Shown: positions 46,088-58,477 of the stretch, piece after piece
Numbering within the stretch: the first letter of the stretch is position 1
Layout: each line of letters begins with the position of its first letter
Assembly (NCBI GenBank): GCA_028386065.3
Contig: JAKUCV010005726.1
Span: 452,510-516,509, forward strand
DNA from: Turnera subulata
Taxonomy: Eukaryota > Streptophyta > Magnoliopsida > Malpighiales > Passifloraceae
Direction of reading: 5' to 3'
DNA: 64,000 nucleotides
The notes under the pieces: model-generated
What the model saw: the letters and a program-made list of their open reading frames with translations, nothing else
Databases searched by the model: none
What the model was told of the DNA's origin: nothing
Position numbers and translations under genes: made by a program

Positions 46088-49000
46088 ATGTCTAGCCTGA
46101 AGAGGTGTCCCCAAACGGTGGTGGAGCCCGAGCTGGGCAGGCCAGTGGGTGGCACAGAGCAGAGCTGGTGCCGCTCGGTGCCCGGTGGCACTGGCATTGC
46201 GGTTCTAGCCATCCTCGTATCTAAGCTCCCACAGATTTCAACTTTTGAAAACTCTCTTCGCAAACTCCAGAATTCACACCCAATCCTCAGGTCTAGGCTC
46301 CAGTCCAACACCAACACAAACACGTTTGGTCTTGTCACATCCCCTACTCCTTTCATTAAGGTCAAGGAGTTCAATCTTCCATCAACTATGGACATCATCG
46401 AAAAATCATTATCATCATCATCATCATCAGACCCTCAAAACAGGTTTCTTATTAATGTTGTTTCACCTTTCCATCTGATCCTGGAGCATGAACTCAACCA
46501 GAATGCATGGTGCATTAACCGCAAGGACGTCGAACCAACGTGCAATAACATGATCCGGGATATGTTATTTGCTTCTTGCTATGCGCTGCCAGATGCAAAG
46601 TGGGTGGCGGTTCTCAGGCTACATGCCACGGCGTGTGACCGAACAACCGCCGTTTCTTTGCTAAAGGAGCTGCTGGCGTCGGTGGGTGAAGAAGAAGGAG
46701 GGATTGTGCGGACGGAAATAGGTAACAATATTATAAAAGGGGAGGTTAGTTTGGCAATTGAGGACCTTATTCCCCATGGAAAGGCTAAGAAAGCTTTCTG
46801 GACTCGTGGGGTGGACATGCTTGCCTACTCCGTGAATTCACTCAGGCTAACCAATTTGAAGTTCTTGGATGCAAAATCCCCTAGAAGTTCTCAGGTGGTG
46901 AGGTTGCAGCTAAACCAGAATACTACTCAGAAGCTCATTGCTGTAAGTTCTTAATTACTAATTAATTAATCATAACATATATATACATTCCATTCTCCAT
47001 GAAGAAATTGAGTAAATATATATATATAGGTGGACCTCTTTTTCTTCTTAATTAAAACAAGAAAAAAAAAGAAATTAATTTTCTTGTGCAATTGGAGCTT
47101 TCTGTTCTCCCCTACTACTACTGGATCTACAACAACAATGAGAATCCGATACCCAAAAAGTTATATAAACTTGCAACAATATTTGGTATCACATCATGAG
47201 TTCATGCGTTTGTTATAACATTTATTATGTCTTATACATGGACCTGGTATAGGGTTGCAAAGCAAGAGGGATTAAGCTATGTGGGGCTTTGGCCAGTGCC
47301 GGAATGATAGCGGCACACAGCTCGAAGAGTCGTGTAGACAAGCCAAGAAAATATGGACTTGTCACACTAATTGACTGCAGATCCATTCTTGAACCACCTC
47401 TCTCGAATCACCACTTCGGTAAATCATTTTCTTCTTTTTGGATGCTGTATGGTCAATTTTGTCTTGGTGATTAATTTGGGATTAACCTTGCCTTACTTAT
47501 GCTAAATCAAGCGACTGATGATATCTTTAAGCCATCTCTTACAGCAAAGCGTGTCTGCGGTAGCTTGAAATGATTTATGGAATTAATGCATTGGTATCAA
47601 TAGGTTAAGGTTTTTTTCACCAAAAAAAAAAGGTTAAGCTTTGTGTACTTTTTTTGTCGTGAGGTTAATTGTTTTCTCTAAGAATAAGATTGTTGTCTTT
47701 ATAAGCACATTAAATGTGTACAGATAAAAGGCGAACAATTTGACGGTTAAATTTGGCGAGTCTTACAAGAGTTAATTGTAGTCATTTGATATGAAATAGT
47801 GATCCTTCATTACCTATTGTTAGACGATCTTGATTTCCTAGAAGTAGTTCCCTTCCCTGCCTCCTAATTTTTTGGTTCAAAAGGAAGAAAAAAAAAAGCT
47901 AAAGTAGTAAACTCTACTTTCACCAGAAAGCTAAAGTTTTAACCTAGTTCAATACATATATAGGAACTCATTTGCAATATTTTTTTCTTGACCGTGGCCT
48001 GAGCTAGCCTTTCACCCTGACAAAGATGGAACTCTAACCCCAGATTTTCAGGTGAATTACCAAATTATTACTACAAAAAAATAATATCCCATCACTGAAT
48101 TTTTTTACTAGACTACTATAGAAAGAAATAGCAAATCAAGTGTGATTTTTCATTTTTGGCATTCAAACGCCTAGAAAAATAAAAAGATCCCATAATGAAT
48201 TTCTACTATCAGGTGTTTTCCTTTATTATCTTTTTTAGAAAAAAAAAATTTAGACACCTGGATTGCTACTGCGGAACATTCACAAGGTAAAAAACAACTC
48301 ATTAATGATAATTAATGAGTTTTTTTTTTCCACAATAGTAGTCCTATTTTTTTCTTTTGACGATCCCATATTTGTTTACTTGTCCTGTGAGGAGAATCAG
48401 CATTCAGTACATGTTTGAACTGCAATCTGTATCAATTACTCCTGCAACTTCACAATAAGGGCTCAGGAATCAATGCCATTGTTGTCAACATCACATATAA
48501 TACTATCTGCTTCAAGAGGATTGGAACCAAGTCTGAATTTTGGGTCTCATACAGCACATGTGTTGGTCCACAGTCAAGAACAAAAACCCACACAATTTAA
48601 CTCATCCCATCTGCCAAGTTTTCTTCATTCAGTTTCCACTTTTCAGTGCCACATACAATACACCTGTGGTGCACTTGGCTAACTGAATAATTGCTTCAAC
48701 TACCTACCTCTATGCAGGATTTTATCACTCCGCGGTCCTAAACACACATGTAGTGAAAGGAGGAGAGAAGCTGTGGGAGCTGGCACACAAGGCCTACATG
48801 ACATTTGCCAATTACAAGAACTGCAACAGGCACTTCTCTGACATGGCTGACCTTAACTTCCTTATGTGCAAGGCAATTGATAACCCTAGCCTGACACCAT
48901 CATCAGCAATAAGATCGTCTGTCGTATCAGTTTTTGAAGACACGGTGATCGACGACACCACCGACGACAAGACCAAAAAACAGGTCGGCCTGGAGGATTA

Positions 49001-49181
49001 TATGGGTTGTGCCTCTGTTCATGGGATAGGACCCTCCATTGCAATATTTGACACCATACGAGATGGAAAGTTGGATTGTGTATGCGTATACCCATCGCCA
49101 CTGCATTCAAGGGACCAAATGTTGGAGTTCACTGAAAACATGAAAACAATTCTTGTGGACGGTTGCAACAGCATTTGGTGA
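46088..49181 (+). CDS. Acyltransferase-like protein (condensation/AATase-type CoA-dependent acyltransferase fold), copy 1
   Basis: Three exons, 46088-46942, 47253-47418 and 48718-49181, join in phase (introns in phase 0 and 1) to 494 residues ending TGA at 49179. It belongs to an uncharacterised plant family that resembles the N-terminal half of condensation/alcohol-acetyltransferase proteins. Conserved blocks are GGTEQSWCRSVPGGTGIAVL, a 'HPILRSRL' helix, the active-site-like LRLHATACDRTT (residues 176-187), KLIDCRSILEPPL-like VTLIDCRSILEP, and C-terminal DMADLNFLMCKA and GCASVHGIGPSIAIFDT. A Ser-rich run (residues about 106-114) comes from an ATC repeat in DNA. The family's usual HHxxxDG motif is altered: H179 is kept, the next residue is Ala, and D184 is followed by Arg. 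Substrate unknown. It is a tandem duplicate with the gene at 50297. Confidence 0.85.
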
Positions 49182-50296
49182 AATTGATGGTAACAGACTT
49201 AATTAGCATTGAAATAATTAATGATCGATGCTTATACTAGCACACATGTACGTACGTAAGTTGTTGCCCTGCCTTTCTCTTTTCTTCAAATTAAGTATCC
49301 TAAATAAAACTCGGGAGGCTGAAGGCTAGAAGTCTTAAAGTTGAGAGTCTCATCCGATCCTCCTGGCATCTCATTTTATTTCAAAAGAACTGGGAGGGGG
49401 GGAGCTCTTACTAATCTTTTATTAATGTTTGTGTTTGTACCATTGGATTTGGAGTTCTTCTGTATATATTATGCCATCATTAACTCATATAACTAAACCA
49501 ATGAATTCATTTTCTGTTCCTTTTCTACGCTTTGGGCTATTCTTATGACTTGGTCAATATGGGTTTATTCTAATTAGTTCGTTCATACAAGAAACCAAAC
49601 CAAACAAAGCAAAAGGTAAAATTACCTGACTTAGCATGGATTTGATAGCATCTTCAACAATATTCTTCTTAATCCTGTTACTTCAGAGCCTAATTATGTT
49701 TTTCTCTACCATTTTGGTCCAGTCCATTTTAATATTGTTAAATCCCCGTTATGCAACCTATACTGAGTTCGCCCTCAATGAGAAAAACAAAAAAAAAAAA
49801 AAGGAAAGAATAATGTCATACAGCAGAGAATAACCGCAGCAATTGCATTATTTTCGAATTGGGAAAGAGGGGAAATATCCCCCACTATAGTCTATAGCAG
49901 AATTTGGAATGTCATCTGAAAAATGGGTGAGAGGAGAAGCACAAATTTGTGTTGTGGATGAAGAGGAGCTAAGGACAGCGAGAAGAACAAAATGCCAAGG
50001 AAATCTAGGAGATGAGATTTCCTATCTCCCACCCATCACCCTCCTAACAGTGAAACAGACAAACCACCTACTGTTCAATTATTGTACTAGCTAGGGACGC
50101 AGAAAAGTGCACGAGAATCACATGCCAGTTCCAATAATCAACTCAAGAAGTACTCTCAGGTCTCAACTCAACTATAGGTTAGGGAGACTATACATATCAT
50201 CTACAAACCCAACTAATTAAACTTATGTTACTACAATAGTATAAGGATCTCTGCTGTCTTCCCTCCAACAACAACAACTACTCTCGTGTCTTAGAA
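49182..50296. other. Spacer between tandem paralogues
   Basis: 1.1 kb with the 3' flank of copy 1 and presumably the promoter of copy 2. No extra gene is evident. Confidence 0.5.
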
Positions 50297-53200
50297 ATGT
50301 CAAACCATGAGGAGGATCAGGAGGAGGTGAGGGTTCGAGCAGTTGGTGGAACAGAGTACAGTTGGTGCAGAGCAGTCCCTGGAGGCACAGGCGTCACCGT
50401 CCTAGTCCTTTCCTTATCAAAACCACCAAACATTCCCCTCATCCAATTCTCCCTCCACCACCTACGACTCTCCCATCCCATCCTCGGCTCCAGGCTCCGC
50501 TTCACCGCCGCCACCAACACCTTCTCCTTCCTCACCCCGCCCTCCCCCTCTCCCCTCCAACTCCACCCTTTCGACCTCTCCTCCACCGCCGAAATTCTCT
50601 CCAATAAATCATCCCCCGGCGTCGACGCGTGCCACCTCATCCTCGAGCACGAGCTCAACACCAACCCATGGGCGTCGCCGGCTACCAATCCCGACTCCGA
50701 CGACGAGGCCGACGTGTTCTTCGCCCGGGTGTACACGGTGAGCGACGGGCGGTGGGCGGTGGTGCTCCGCCTGCACACGGGGGCGTGCGACCGTGCGGCC
50801 GCGGTGGGCTTGCTGAGGGAGCTGCTGGGTTTGGTGGGGGCGGGGGAAGGAGCGGTGGCGGAGAAGGAAAATAGGGGTGAGGTGGAGGTTAGTTTGGGAA
50901 TTGAGGAGTTGGTTCCCAGTGAGAAAGCCAACAAGCCCTTTTGGGCCCGGGGATTGGATATGCTTGGATATTCTTTAAACTCGTTTAGGCTCTCCAATTT
51001 GGAGTATTTGGATGCTTCCTCCCCCAGATCTTCCCAAGTTGTGAGGTTGCTATTGGACGCACATCATACCCAAACCATCCTTGATGTAAGTGTCTCTTCT
51101 ATTTTCTCGTTATCTCCTCCTACAACATAATGCTTTTGGATTTCCTAATAATATTTGCTTATATTTCTTATTTTTCAAAAGAAATAGGAGGATATTATTT
51201 TTGGGTTTTCTAAATTACCCATGGGTCCCACACAGTTCCCTTCCCTTCATTAGTTCCAGTAGAGTAGAAGCAATTCATCAATTATTTATTAGAAATGGAC
51301 AATCACTCTTGAATAGGTCCGGATGGATGGCTAGAAAATGACCCAGACCAGACAGACGGAGGTCCATTTTAGAGCTGACCCGAGTCACTGTCCACTTTTG
51401 TTCTAACGTAAAAAAGCTACTAAGAGTAGACAAGGGACTAATTTTTTTCTTTTCTTTTCTTTTCTTTGGACCATCTTCAATCTGCAAGAGTGCTAGGTGT
51501 CCTAGGTGTAGATTTGGGTTGGCAGCAAAGGAAGACACGAAATAGGATTCCTTCCATTTATTGAGATGTCTCCTTGTTGCACGTTCTGCTTTTTTTTTTT
51601 TTTTGTCGCAAATATATGAGGTTGCACGTTCTGCTATTAATTTTTGATCTATGAAGTGTTGTTATCTTCGTTGCGTAGCTCAAAAGATGGATCGGATAGA
51701 ATTAGAATATTTAATCTAAATTGATAGTGGTCCTCTCCTTTGTTTGCTGAGGAATATTGGGGGAGTCTGTGGTGTGGTGACTGTCAAATCCGGGTCTTGA
51801 TTGCAGTCCCTTGAAGCTTTAAATTAAAGCTTTCCAGTTGCAACTGGTCTGTTACTTTGTGGTCATGGCTGCCTAGTCATTGTCAAGTATGTTTCGAGTA
51901 ATGGCCCTGGAAATCCAGTCCGGCCCATTTTTAAAGGAAACAATTTGTGAGAGTTGTCCACGAGTGTACTGTGATTTACAGCAGATCACAAAGCTGATTT
52001 GACGCTTCTTCTTTTTTCTTAGAGGAAGAACTTCATTACGAATATATCGCAGCCTTAGATGGGGGTAAAGAAGAGTACTCATATATGTGGACAATTGGAC
52101 ATTAAACACTAGAAGTGTAATATTACTACATAGCAGCAGAAAAAGAAGGTTGACAGACTAAACAAGGCAATAAATCTTGTCGACCTACGCTTTGCCTAGG
52201 GAAGTCCTATCTTTTGATATTTGGCTCCCTTACCTTTTAGTAGGTTGATGCAGTTCAACCCACGAAAAAGCCAAACAATTTCCCGAAGATGTCATTTCTG
52301 TAATACTGCAGAACAGCACTGCACCGCAGGTTGCTATGAGTAAACTGGAGATGATGGCAAGTCAAGTGCCCTAACTAGTATCACAAACAATGCCCCTCTT
52401 GTTTTTATAAGCTACTAATTTTTCTTGCCAAGTAGAATTGTGGAAACTTGATAACGTTTGCCGGAACATTTTAAACCTATTCAAGTAAAAATTTGAAAGG
52501 AAGCACTGTCTTAGTGGCCTAAGCCCAAAGTTGTCTGAAAGACTTAACTGATGACTTCTCCCTTTAGATTGAGGCCGAAAGGAAATTATATAACTCATGA
52601 CCGTTGAATTGTTGTCTCTGATAACAAAAGCTGTCGCTGTTTGTTGTACATGACCACCTTTAAAGGAGTCATCATTCTTATTTTTTTGCAGCATTGCAAG
52701 CTGAAAGGGATCAAATTGAGTGGGGTGTTGGCAGCTGCTGGCTTAATTGCAGCTCATGGCTCTAAAAACCTTCCTATTCCCCATAGGGAGAAGTATGCCG
52801 TTGTAACCCTTGTGGATTGCCGTTCAATTCTTGAGCCAGTTCTTAATAGCCATCATGCCGGTAATTAGTCATCTCCTCATATTTTTATATCGAGGAAAGC
52901 TAGCTAACAAGGCGCAGTACTGTAAGAAAAATTCATACATAATATTTACTTGTATAATTTTTTTGTGCTGGATTCAGGGTTTTACCACTCCGCCATCCTG
53001 AATACACACGACATAACGGGAGGTGAAGAGCTATGGGAGCTAGCAAGCAGAACTCACAATGCATTTGCAAATGCGAAGCAGAATAACAAGCATTTCACTG
53101 ACATGAGTGACTTGAACTTCCTGATGTGTAAGGCTATAGAGAATCCTGGTCTAACTCCATCAGGAGCTCTCAGGACTGCCTTCATCTCAGTGTTCGAGGA

Positions 53201-53444
53201 CCCAGTGATTGACCATTCTAATCCAGTACATGAAGAGCTTGGACTTGATGATTACTTGGGATGCGCTTCTGTTCATGGTGTAGGACCCTCTATTGCCATA
53301 TTTGACACAATACGCAATAGAAGGTTGGACTGTGCTTGTGTGTATCCATCCCCATTGCATTCCAGACAACAAATGCAGAAGTTGATTGATGATATGAAGA
53401 GTATTCTTGTGGATGGTTGTGCCAATCTGTTGAGTGAGAGCTAA
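50297..53444 (+). CDS. Acyltransferase-like protein, tandem copy 2
   Basis: Exons 50297-51085, 52692-52860 and 52978-53444 join to 474 residues with the same intron positions and phases as copy 1, so the pair arose by tandem duplication. Conserved blocks are VGGTEYSWCRAVPGGTGVTV, the 'HPILGSRL' helix, LRLHTGACDRAA (H160, D165), VTLVDCRSILEP, DMSDLNFLMCKA and GCASVHGVGPSIAIFDT. As in copy 1, the catalytic second His of HHxxxDG is replaced (Thr here) and D-G is D-R. Exon 1 is much more GC-rich than its surroundings (50450-50880), unlike exon 1 of copy 1. The first intron is 1.6 kb. No targeting signal is visible, so it is probably cytosolic. Activity and substrate are unknown. Confidence 0.85.
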
Positions 53445-54597
53445 ATGGATACTCTGTGTACTAGGATTTTTATTTTTCAAAACAATTCTGTGCTATGAAT
53501 TTAGTCATCTATTATTATTATTAGGCGTAATTTATTAGCAATTACTTGATAGGCCACTGGTCAGTCCCCCATCTTGTTTTTAGGCTTTATCATTACCCAC
53601 AGATGGCTGATAGTCAACCGAACAACGCTTTGCTTCACATATAACCTACATTTTTTTTTTTCCTTTGGTAAAAAAGTATACCTAGAGACACATAATGTAC
53701 CGAATTTTAGAAGTTGGAGAAGACTAAAATAAGCTCCTCATTTTTGCTTCGTCGATAAAAAGCTCTGGATAAAATTTGGTTTTTAAGGTATTGTTTTTTC
53801 TTTTTCCCTCCAGAAGAAGGTGGCTTAAAGCTTAATGTTAAACAATTATGTGCTAGGGGAGCGTGTTTAGTTGTGGAACTTTTGGGGCGCCAGTTCTCTT
53901 CGAGTTCAAATTAAAGGGGTATACATGAACACATCTATTCGGTATAGGCAAATTAAATGGAGTAATTTTTTTATAAGGGGTTAGAATTTAGGGTTTTAGG
54001 GTTAGGAGTTAAAGTTTTTGGGTTTTATGGTTTATGAAAATATATGCCTATATTCTTCTAAAAATAAGTAGACTGTTAATATTATTTTTTTGGGTGAAAA
54101 CTAATATTTCAAAATCAATGGTGGTGGTGTTATAGGCTGGCTTATCCTTAGTGGGTAACCTAGCACAAACCCAATTAGACTAGTGAAGATCCAACGGATC
54201 CAGTGGGCTTCTTGATTAAAAAAAAAAAATGTTCCATCATTTCCCAAGGAAACGGTGAGCATAAAGAAATCAAAACGCAGAAACGATGCGTTTTGCTTGC
54301 AAGCCGTCGACCGCGGATCGCACACACACCCTTCTTCTACCCTACACTACCGTTGTCCACGAGCATCTCTTTAACGGCTCCGGTGGTTTCAAAGGTAAGC
54401 TATTGTCTTCCTTACTCATAAGTCATACCTATTACTACGTGTTTCTTCTTTCAGTAGTCACTATACGTCATCGTCTCTTTGTGTTTTGTAAGAACTACTT
54501 CTTCATCATTTTTAAGTAGTTGAGGTTGATTGTTTGTTGCCAGGAAATTTTCCAGTAAAGCATAATAGAGTGAGGCAGCAGTATATTATATTGTAAA
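53445..54597. other. Intergenic, with 5' UTR intron of the next gene
   Basis: The right part looks like the leader of the 54598 gene: an exon-like stretch ending 'ggtttcaaag' before GT at about 54394 and an acceptor 'gttgccag' at about 54542. A short A-tailed segment (54120-54229) might be a degenerate retroposon. Nothing else is seen. Confidence 0.45.
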
Positions 54598-55579
54598 ATG
54601 GGCAGTGAAGCGCCAAAAGATCCATTGAATGGCGTCGATTGGAAGGCCATAGGCAGTGAATTGCAGAAGGACCCTAGCGCCGGCACTAAAACAGTTATAA
54701 AGAAGCGGCTCCCCAAAAAGATTAGGCAAATCCCAGACTGCTATTTTCTTCCTCGGAGGTCTCTGCCCTCTGCCGTTGCCTTCTACGGTGCGTGGATTGC
54801 TGGTGGAATTGGTGCTGGGATGCTACTCGAGCTCTGGATAAACAAAAAAGTCAAAGGTATTACTTCGCTTTGGTTGCTCCTCTTTTTAGCCTCGAGCTTT
54901 ATCTGGCATTAGCTTGTTTAATCAGTTAGAATCATATTTTAAGCACTCTGTGCACATCCTGGAGATGATTGATTTTTTTGATAGATATACGCACTTGTTT
55001 GAGGCCTCCAATCTTGTTGGTTCCGGCTAGTAGTGTTGTATGAATGAGGGTGATTCTTTTACTTTTTGTGTCTTGCTAAGCAGCATTGGAAATAACAGAA
55101 ATTGGAAGCTGCCTTTTGTAGTTTTTTTGCAATGGCTTGGAGAGTAGGCATTTTTTTCAAAAGCAGGTTCCATATGCTGCTCCCGTCGGTTGAGCGTGCT
55201 ATTTCTTGTTTGCCTCCACTGCCTTTCTTACTGGGATATATTTCTAGCCTTCCTTGTTATTTGAGATCAAGATCCGCTTTTCTTAGTGAGAATATGGCAT
55301 ATAAGGTAGAGGAGAGGTCCTCCCCGATTCCTCAGTAGCATCAGCTGGATGGGGAATCCTCCGCATTTTCATTCAATTAATGAAAAGCGATTTAAACAGA
55401 GTAAGTTAAGTAAGTTTCAAAGTGCCCTCAGTGCAAACAAATAGGGGAAGCATTATATAGCACGACTACTGTTCATGATGTTTTCTCTTCGCACTTATCA
55501 TAGATTTCGTTTTAGCATATAAAGTGTGGCTGTTACTATTTCAGAGGATGGAGGCGTCATATGGGAGTTTGACAAATAG
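54598..55579 (+). CDS. Small single-pass membrane protein, conserved plant family, unknown function
   Basis: Two exons, 54598-54856 and 55545-55579, join at phase 1 to a 97-residue protein. The second exon is only 35 nt and encodes EDGGVIWEFDK plus stop. The protein has a polar N-terminus, a basic stretch IKKRLPKKIRQIP (residues 34-46), a 'YFLPRRS' motif and one hydrophobic helix at about 59-80 (AFYGAWIAGGIGAGMLLELW), then a short tail. I recall similar small conserved plant proteins of the same length and ending but cannot name a function. The ATG at 54598 follows an apparent 5' UTR intron. A longer reading past the donor at 54857 gives only hydrophobic intron translation. Confidence 0.75.
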
Positions 55580-56327
55580 AGCCTGGATATTGGTATAGCA
55601 TCAAAGCTACTCTACTGCTTGGAGCAGCACCAGATTCAGATGCTGTTGGTTTGGATGATACTCAGAGTGCAATGCCGGTTTAATTTTCTGAAGCTATGTT
55701 TGGCTTCTTGTTAGTGACTGAACTGAAAACTGACAATCTTGATTTCAGGCTTTCTAAGCTGCTTTAGGCAGTTGATATTTGATTATAAATGGCAAATGAA
55801 CTTTTCATCTTTCAGTTGTTGTGTAAAAATCTTCATCTGTTTGAGTTAACATTTTGCACGGGCCGAAAGCATCCAAATGACAAGTTTTGTACTGGGTTCC
55901 TATTACCAAGAAATTCTGGAATTGCTGCTGTATTTAAACCTTTGCCTGTTATTTTCCTCTTCTCCTCCATGAGTTTTCTTTCTTTGTTTGCATATTTTGC
56001 TTTCAAGTTGCACGATGATATTGTGTGTTTGTGTTTCCTGTAGTTTGTGCATCACTTAGGTTTATGTAATTGCAGCAGCGAGGTTACACAAAAAGAACAA
56101 CACTTCTGCAGTTATTTTACCGGAATCTGAATTATTTTGGAAGAGAGCATTGGCATACTTGCTTCTAATTAATACCCCAAAAAACTAAGAACATTCTTTT
56201 CCATATTGTGTTTTTCTTTTTCATTCTCGAGCTGGACTCAATCATCCTATGTTTCGCATGCTCTCTGCGTAAAATGTGTAAGCACGCCAAAAACAATTCT
56301 ACTGTATCATTTTCTGGGCTTTGTTGT
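55580..56327. other. Intergenic, 3' flank of the small membrane-protein gene
   Basis: Probably contains its 3' UTR; no other gene seen. Confidence 0.5.
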
Positions 56328-56334
56328 AAAAAAA
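56328..56334 (-). terminator. Pol III terminator of tRNA-Gly
   Basis: Seven T residues on the minus strand begin just after the tRNA 3' end, the standard RNA polymerase III stop. Confidence 0.8.
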
Positions 56335-56335
56335 T

Positions 56336-56406
56336 TGCGCATCCGGGGAATCGAACCCCGGTCAGTACCGTGGGAGGGTACTATGATACCACTACACTAG
56401 TTGCGC
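56336..56406 (-). tRNA. tRNA-Gly, anticodon CCC
   Basis: 71 nt on the minus strand, including discriminator A. The sequence starts GCGCAACTAGTGTAGTGG, has an anticodon arm AGTACC-CTCCCAC-GGTACT with anticodon CCC (56374-56372), T-arm CGGGG-TTCGATT-CCCCG and 3' strand GATGCGC. Internal promoter boxes A (TAGTGTAGTGG) and B (GGTTCGATTCC) are intact and a T-run follows. It decodes GGG. One oddity: acceptor position 6 is A opposite A67, a mismatch where a plant tRNA-Gly(CCC) would be expected to pair. Confidence 0.93.
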
Positions 56407-56550
56407 AACTTCTGAACAGAGCAGTATCTTTTCTTCACTAAACTTTAGATCCAATATCAGGCTTTGACTACTATATTATTTTAATTGGGGTTATTATACG
56501 GATAAATCAGTTTATTTGAAAATATTTTTAAAATATATCCTTTCTAGTTT

Positions 56551-57119
56551 TTTTTTTTTTGATAAACGGTGCATTCTTCATTCATTATATAAACAGATCT
56601 AGAGATCTGAGAATACATAATTGAAGATACAAATGATTTGAAGAAAAATCTCACATAAGAATTGATCTCAACCTACTACATGAAACTACACAATAACAAG
56701 ATGTATCTCCTTCAAAAGAAGATTTACAAAGGCACACTACTCCGACGATGAGCGTCTCTACGGGCATCATAACTTGTATGGTTCGTGCCACATCTTCCCC
56801 TTGTTGGTAAATTGCAGCAGCAAATAAAGATCTACTCTTCAAATCAAATCTTCCTCCAAAGCTTTTGGCTCCCATGATTTTATTTTCAAAAAAACAAAAA
56901 AACACCCAAAGAAGATGACAAGGGCTCCTTGAAGGAGAAAACTAAATCCCAAAAAAGGGTACTAAAAAACTCACAAACAGCGAGACTAAACAGACAAAAC
57001 TAAAAGGAAGAAAACAAAAAAACTAAAGGAAATACCAGTGGGGGCTTACCGTCAGAAAGGAAGTCGTCGTCGGCAGCCCCAAATTTAAAGATCTAGGATT
57101 TTCTCAGAAAGAAAGACCT
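56551..57119 (-). mobile_element. 5'-truncated poly(A) retroposon, probably a LINE 3' end
   Basis: On the minus strand the unit ends in a poly(A) tail (T-run at about 56548-56560 on +) preceded by LINE 3' UTR-like sequence ('gtttatataatgaatgaagaatgc'). TTTCTAGTTT flanks it on both sides (56541-56550 and 57120-57129), a target duplication. No coding sequence remains, so family assignment rests on the tail and general look. Confidence 0.65.
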
Positions 57120-57129
57120 TTTCTAGTTT

Positions 57130-58319
57130 ATTATTTTTGTATGAAATGATAAAGATTTTAAGGTTGAATTTTTTTTGAGAATCAAGATTAAAAGTTGGAT
57201 AATCTCCAATGCGATATATGTGGGTACATAAGACTCCATGTTCGTCGTGGCACTTGTTCCGGACAGCTTGTTTAAAGGGATCGTTCAAAATATATGAATA
57301 ACAACCGCACAATTCCGCACAATCCGACTCATTGTTTAGCGACATTGTCCCAAGCAATGCATGGTACATCATAAATTGCCTTTACTATGCTTAGAGTTTG
57401 AGCTAGACCATCTCACCAGTAAGTCTTGGGGGTTTGCCTTAAAAAAATGATCTTTGGAGTTTCGATTTAGGATTGTCATTGGCTAATGACAAATTGACAG
57501 TCATTGGTAGACTCTATGTCCACAAGATGCTCCAATATCAATTGATCATATACTTTGTTCCCAGCCAGTTCTTCTTACAGTTAGTTTGATTCCTTTATTT
57601 GGATTAGTGCCGTGGCATTCTCTCTTGCCGGCTTCTATTTTTATTTTTTATTGTGTTACTTTTATCCTTTACTTGGTCGGTAACATTTAGAACAATTAGG
57701 GATAGGTTTGGTAGCCCTATGTTTAGTGTTTACCCCTCCATATCCATGGGTGTGTTAAGTTTTAATGTTTAATGCTACTAATATATAGTACATTTCATGG
57801 ATTCAAGCTTAAAACATTGATAAGGTCTTAAAGTTCATACCAAAACTCAATTTCTTTCCCTTCCCTTTTACAATGACAAGATTTTCTTTGTTCCAGTATG
57901 TCTCTTGCTGAATTGCTTTGGCTCCTTAAGTAATATTAGTATGTTCTCGGTAGGTCTCAGATTTGCGCATATTTTTTATTACTATGTTCTAGTGGGTCTC
58001 AATATTACTATTTGAGCTTTGTAACTCAAATTTTAAATGGTTATTTGCTGAATCATTTGACTGTTTTCAAAGATTTTTACAAAACAACAAGATCTTCTGG
58101 CCATCTCCAACAACTGTTCGACTTAAAGCTCGAAGGAAATCATTTTGGTGAGGTAGTTCCAGCGGAATTCCTACCCATCACAAACTTGGGATTGAATGGA
58201 ATGATTTCTGTGGAGCGAATTTCTGTTCTCCACCGCCATGTCACATGTCTCAGCGGACTCAGCCAGCTCCCTCCGTCCATCAACAAGAGAAGAGATATAA
58301 CAGGAGACCATCAATAAGA
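57130..58319. other. Intergenic, no firm gene
   Basis: No recognisable gene. The segment 58085-58160 could encode HLQQLFDLKLEGNHFGEVVP, vaguely leucine-rich-repeat-like, but too short to call. Confidence 0.45.
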
Positions 58320-58477
58320 TAGAGAGAGGTATAGAGCTTGGCGATCTTACAGTGGGATCAATTGCTACTGAAGGACATAAAAAAGTGGCAAATCCGACAG
58401 TTAAGGTCCCTGTGCCAAGGCGCAGTGAGAGGAACAATAGCCGGAAAAACGCTAGCTGGAAGATTAGTTTAACTTGA
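58305..58477 (+). other. Possible orphan terminal exon, protein not recognised
   Basis: After an acceptor-like 'ataacag' the frame reads ETINKIERGIELGDLTVGS, then a Lys/Arg-rich stretch with NPTVKVPVPRRSERNNS, and ends at a natural TGA (58475-58477). The charged, ordered-looking composition differs from random frames nearby. I cannot link it to upstream exons. It may be a gene remnant or chance. Confidence 0.2.

Noticed and set aside
54120..54229. Possible SINE with A-tail
   Set aside because: No convincing box A/box B pair and no target duplication.
58085..58317. Leucine-rich-repeat-like peptide
   Set aside because: Only one weak repeat-like stretch; rest of the frame is unlike a receptor protein.
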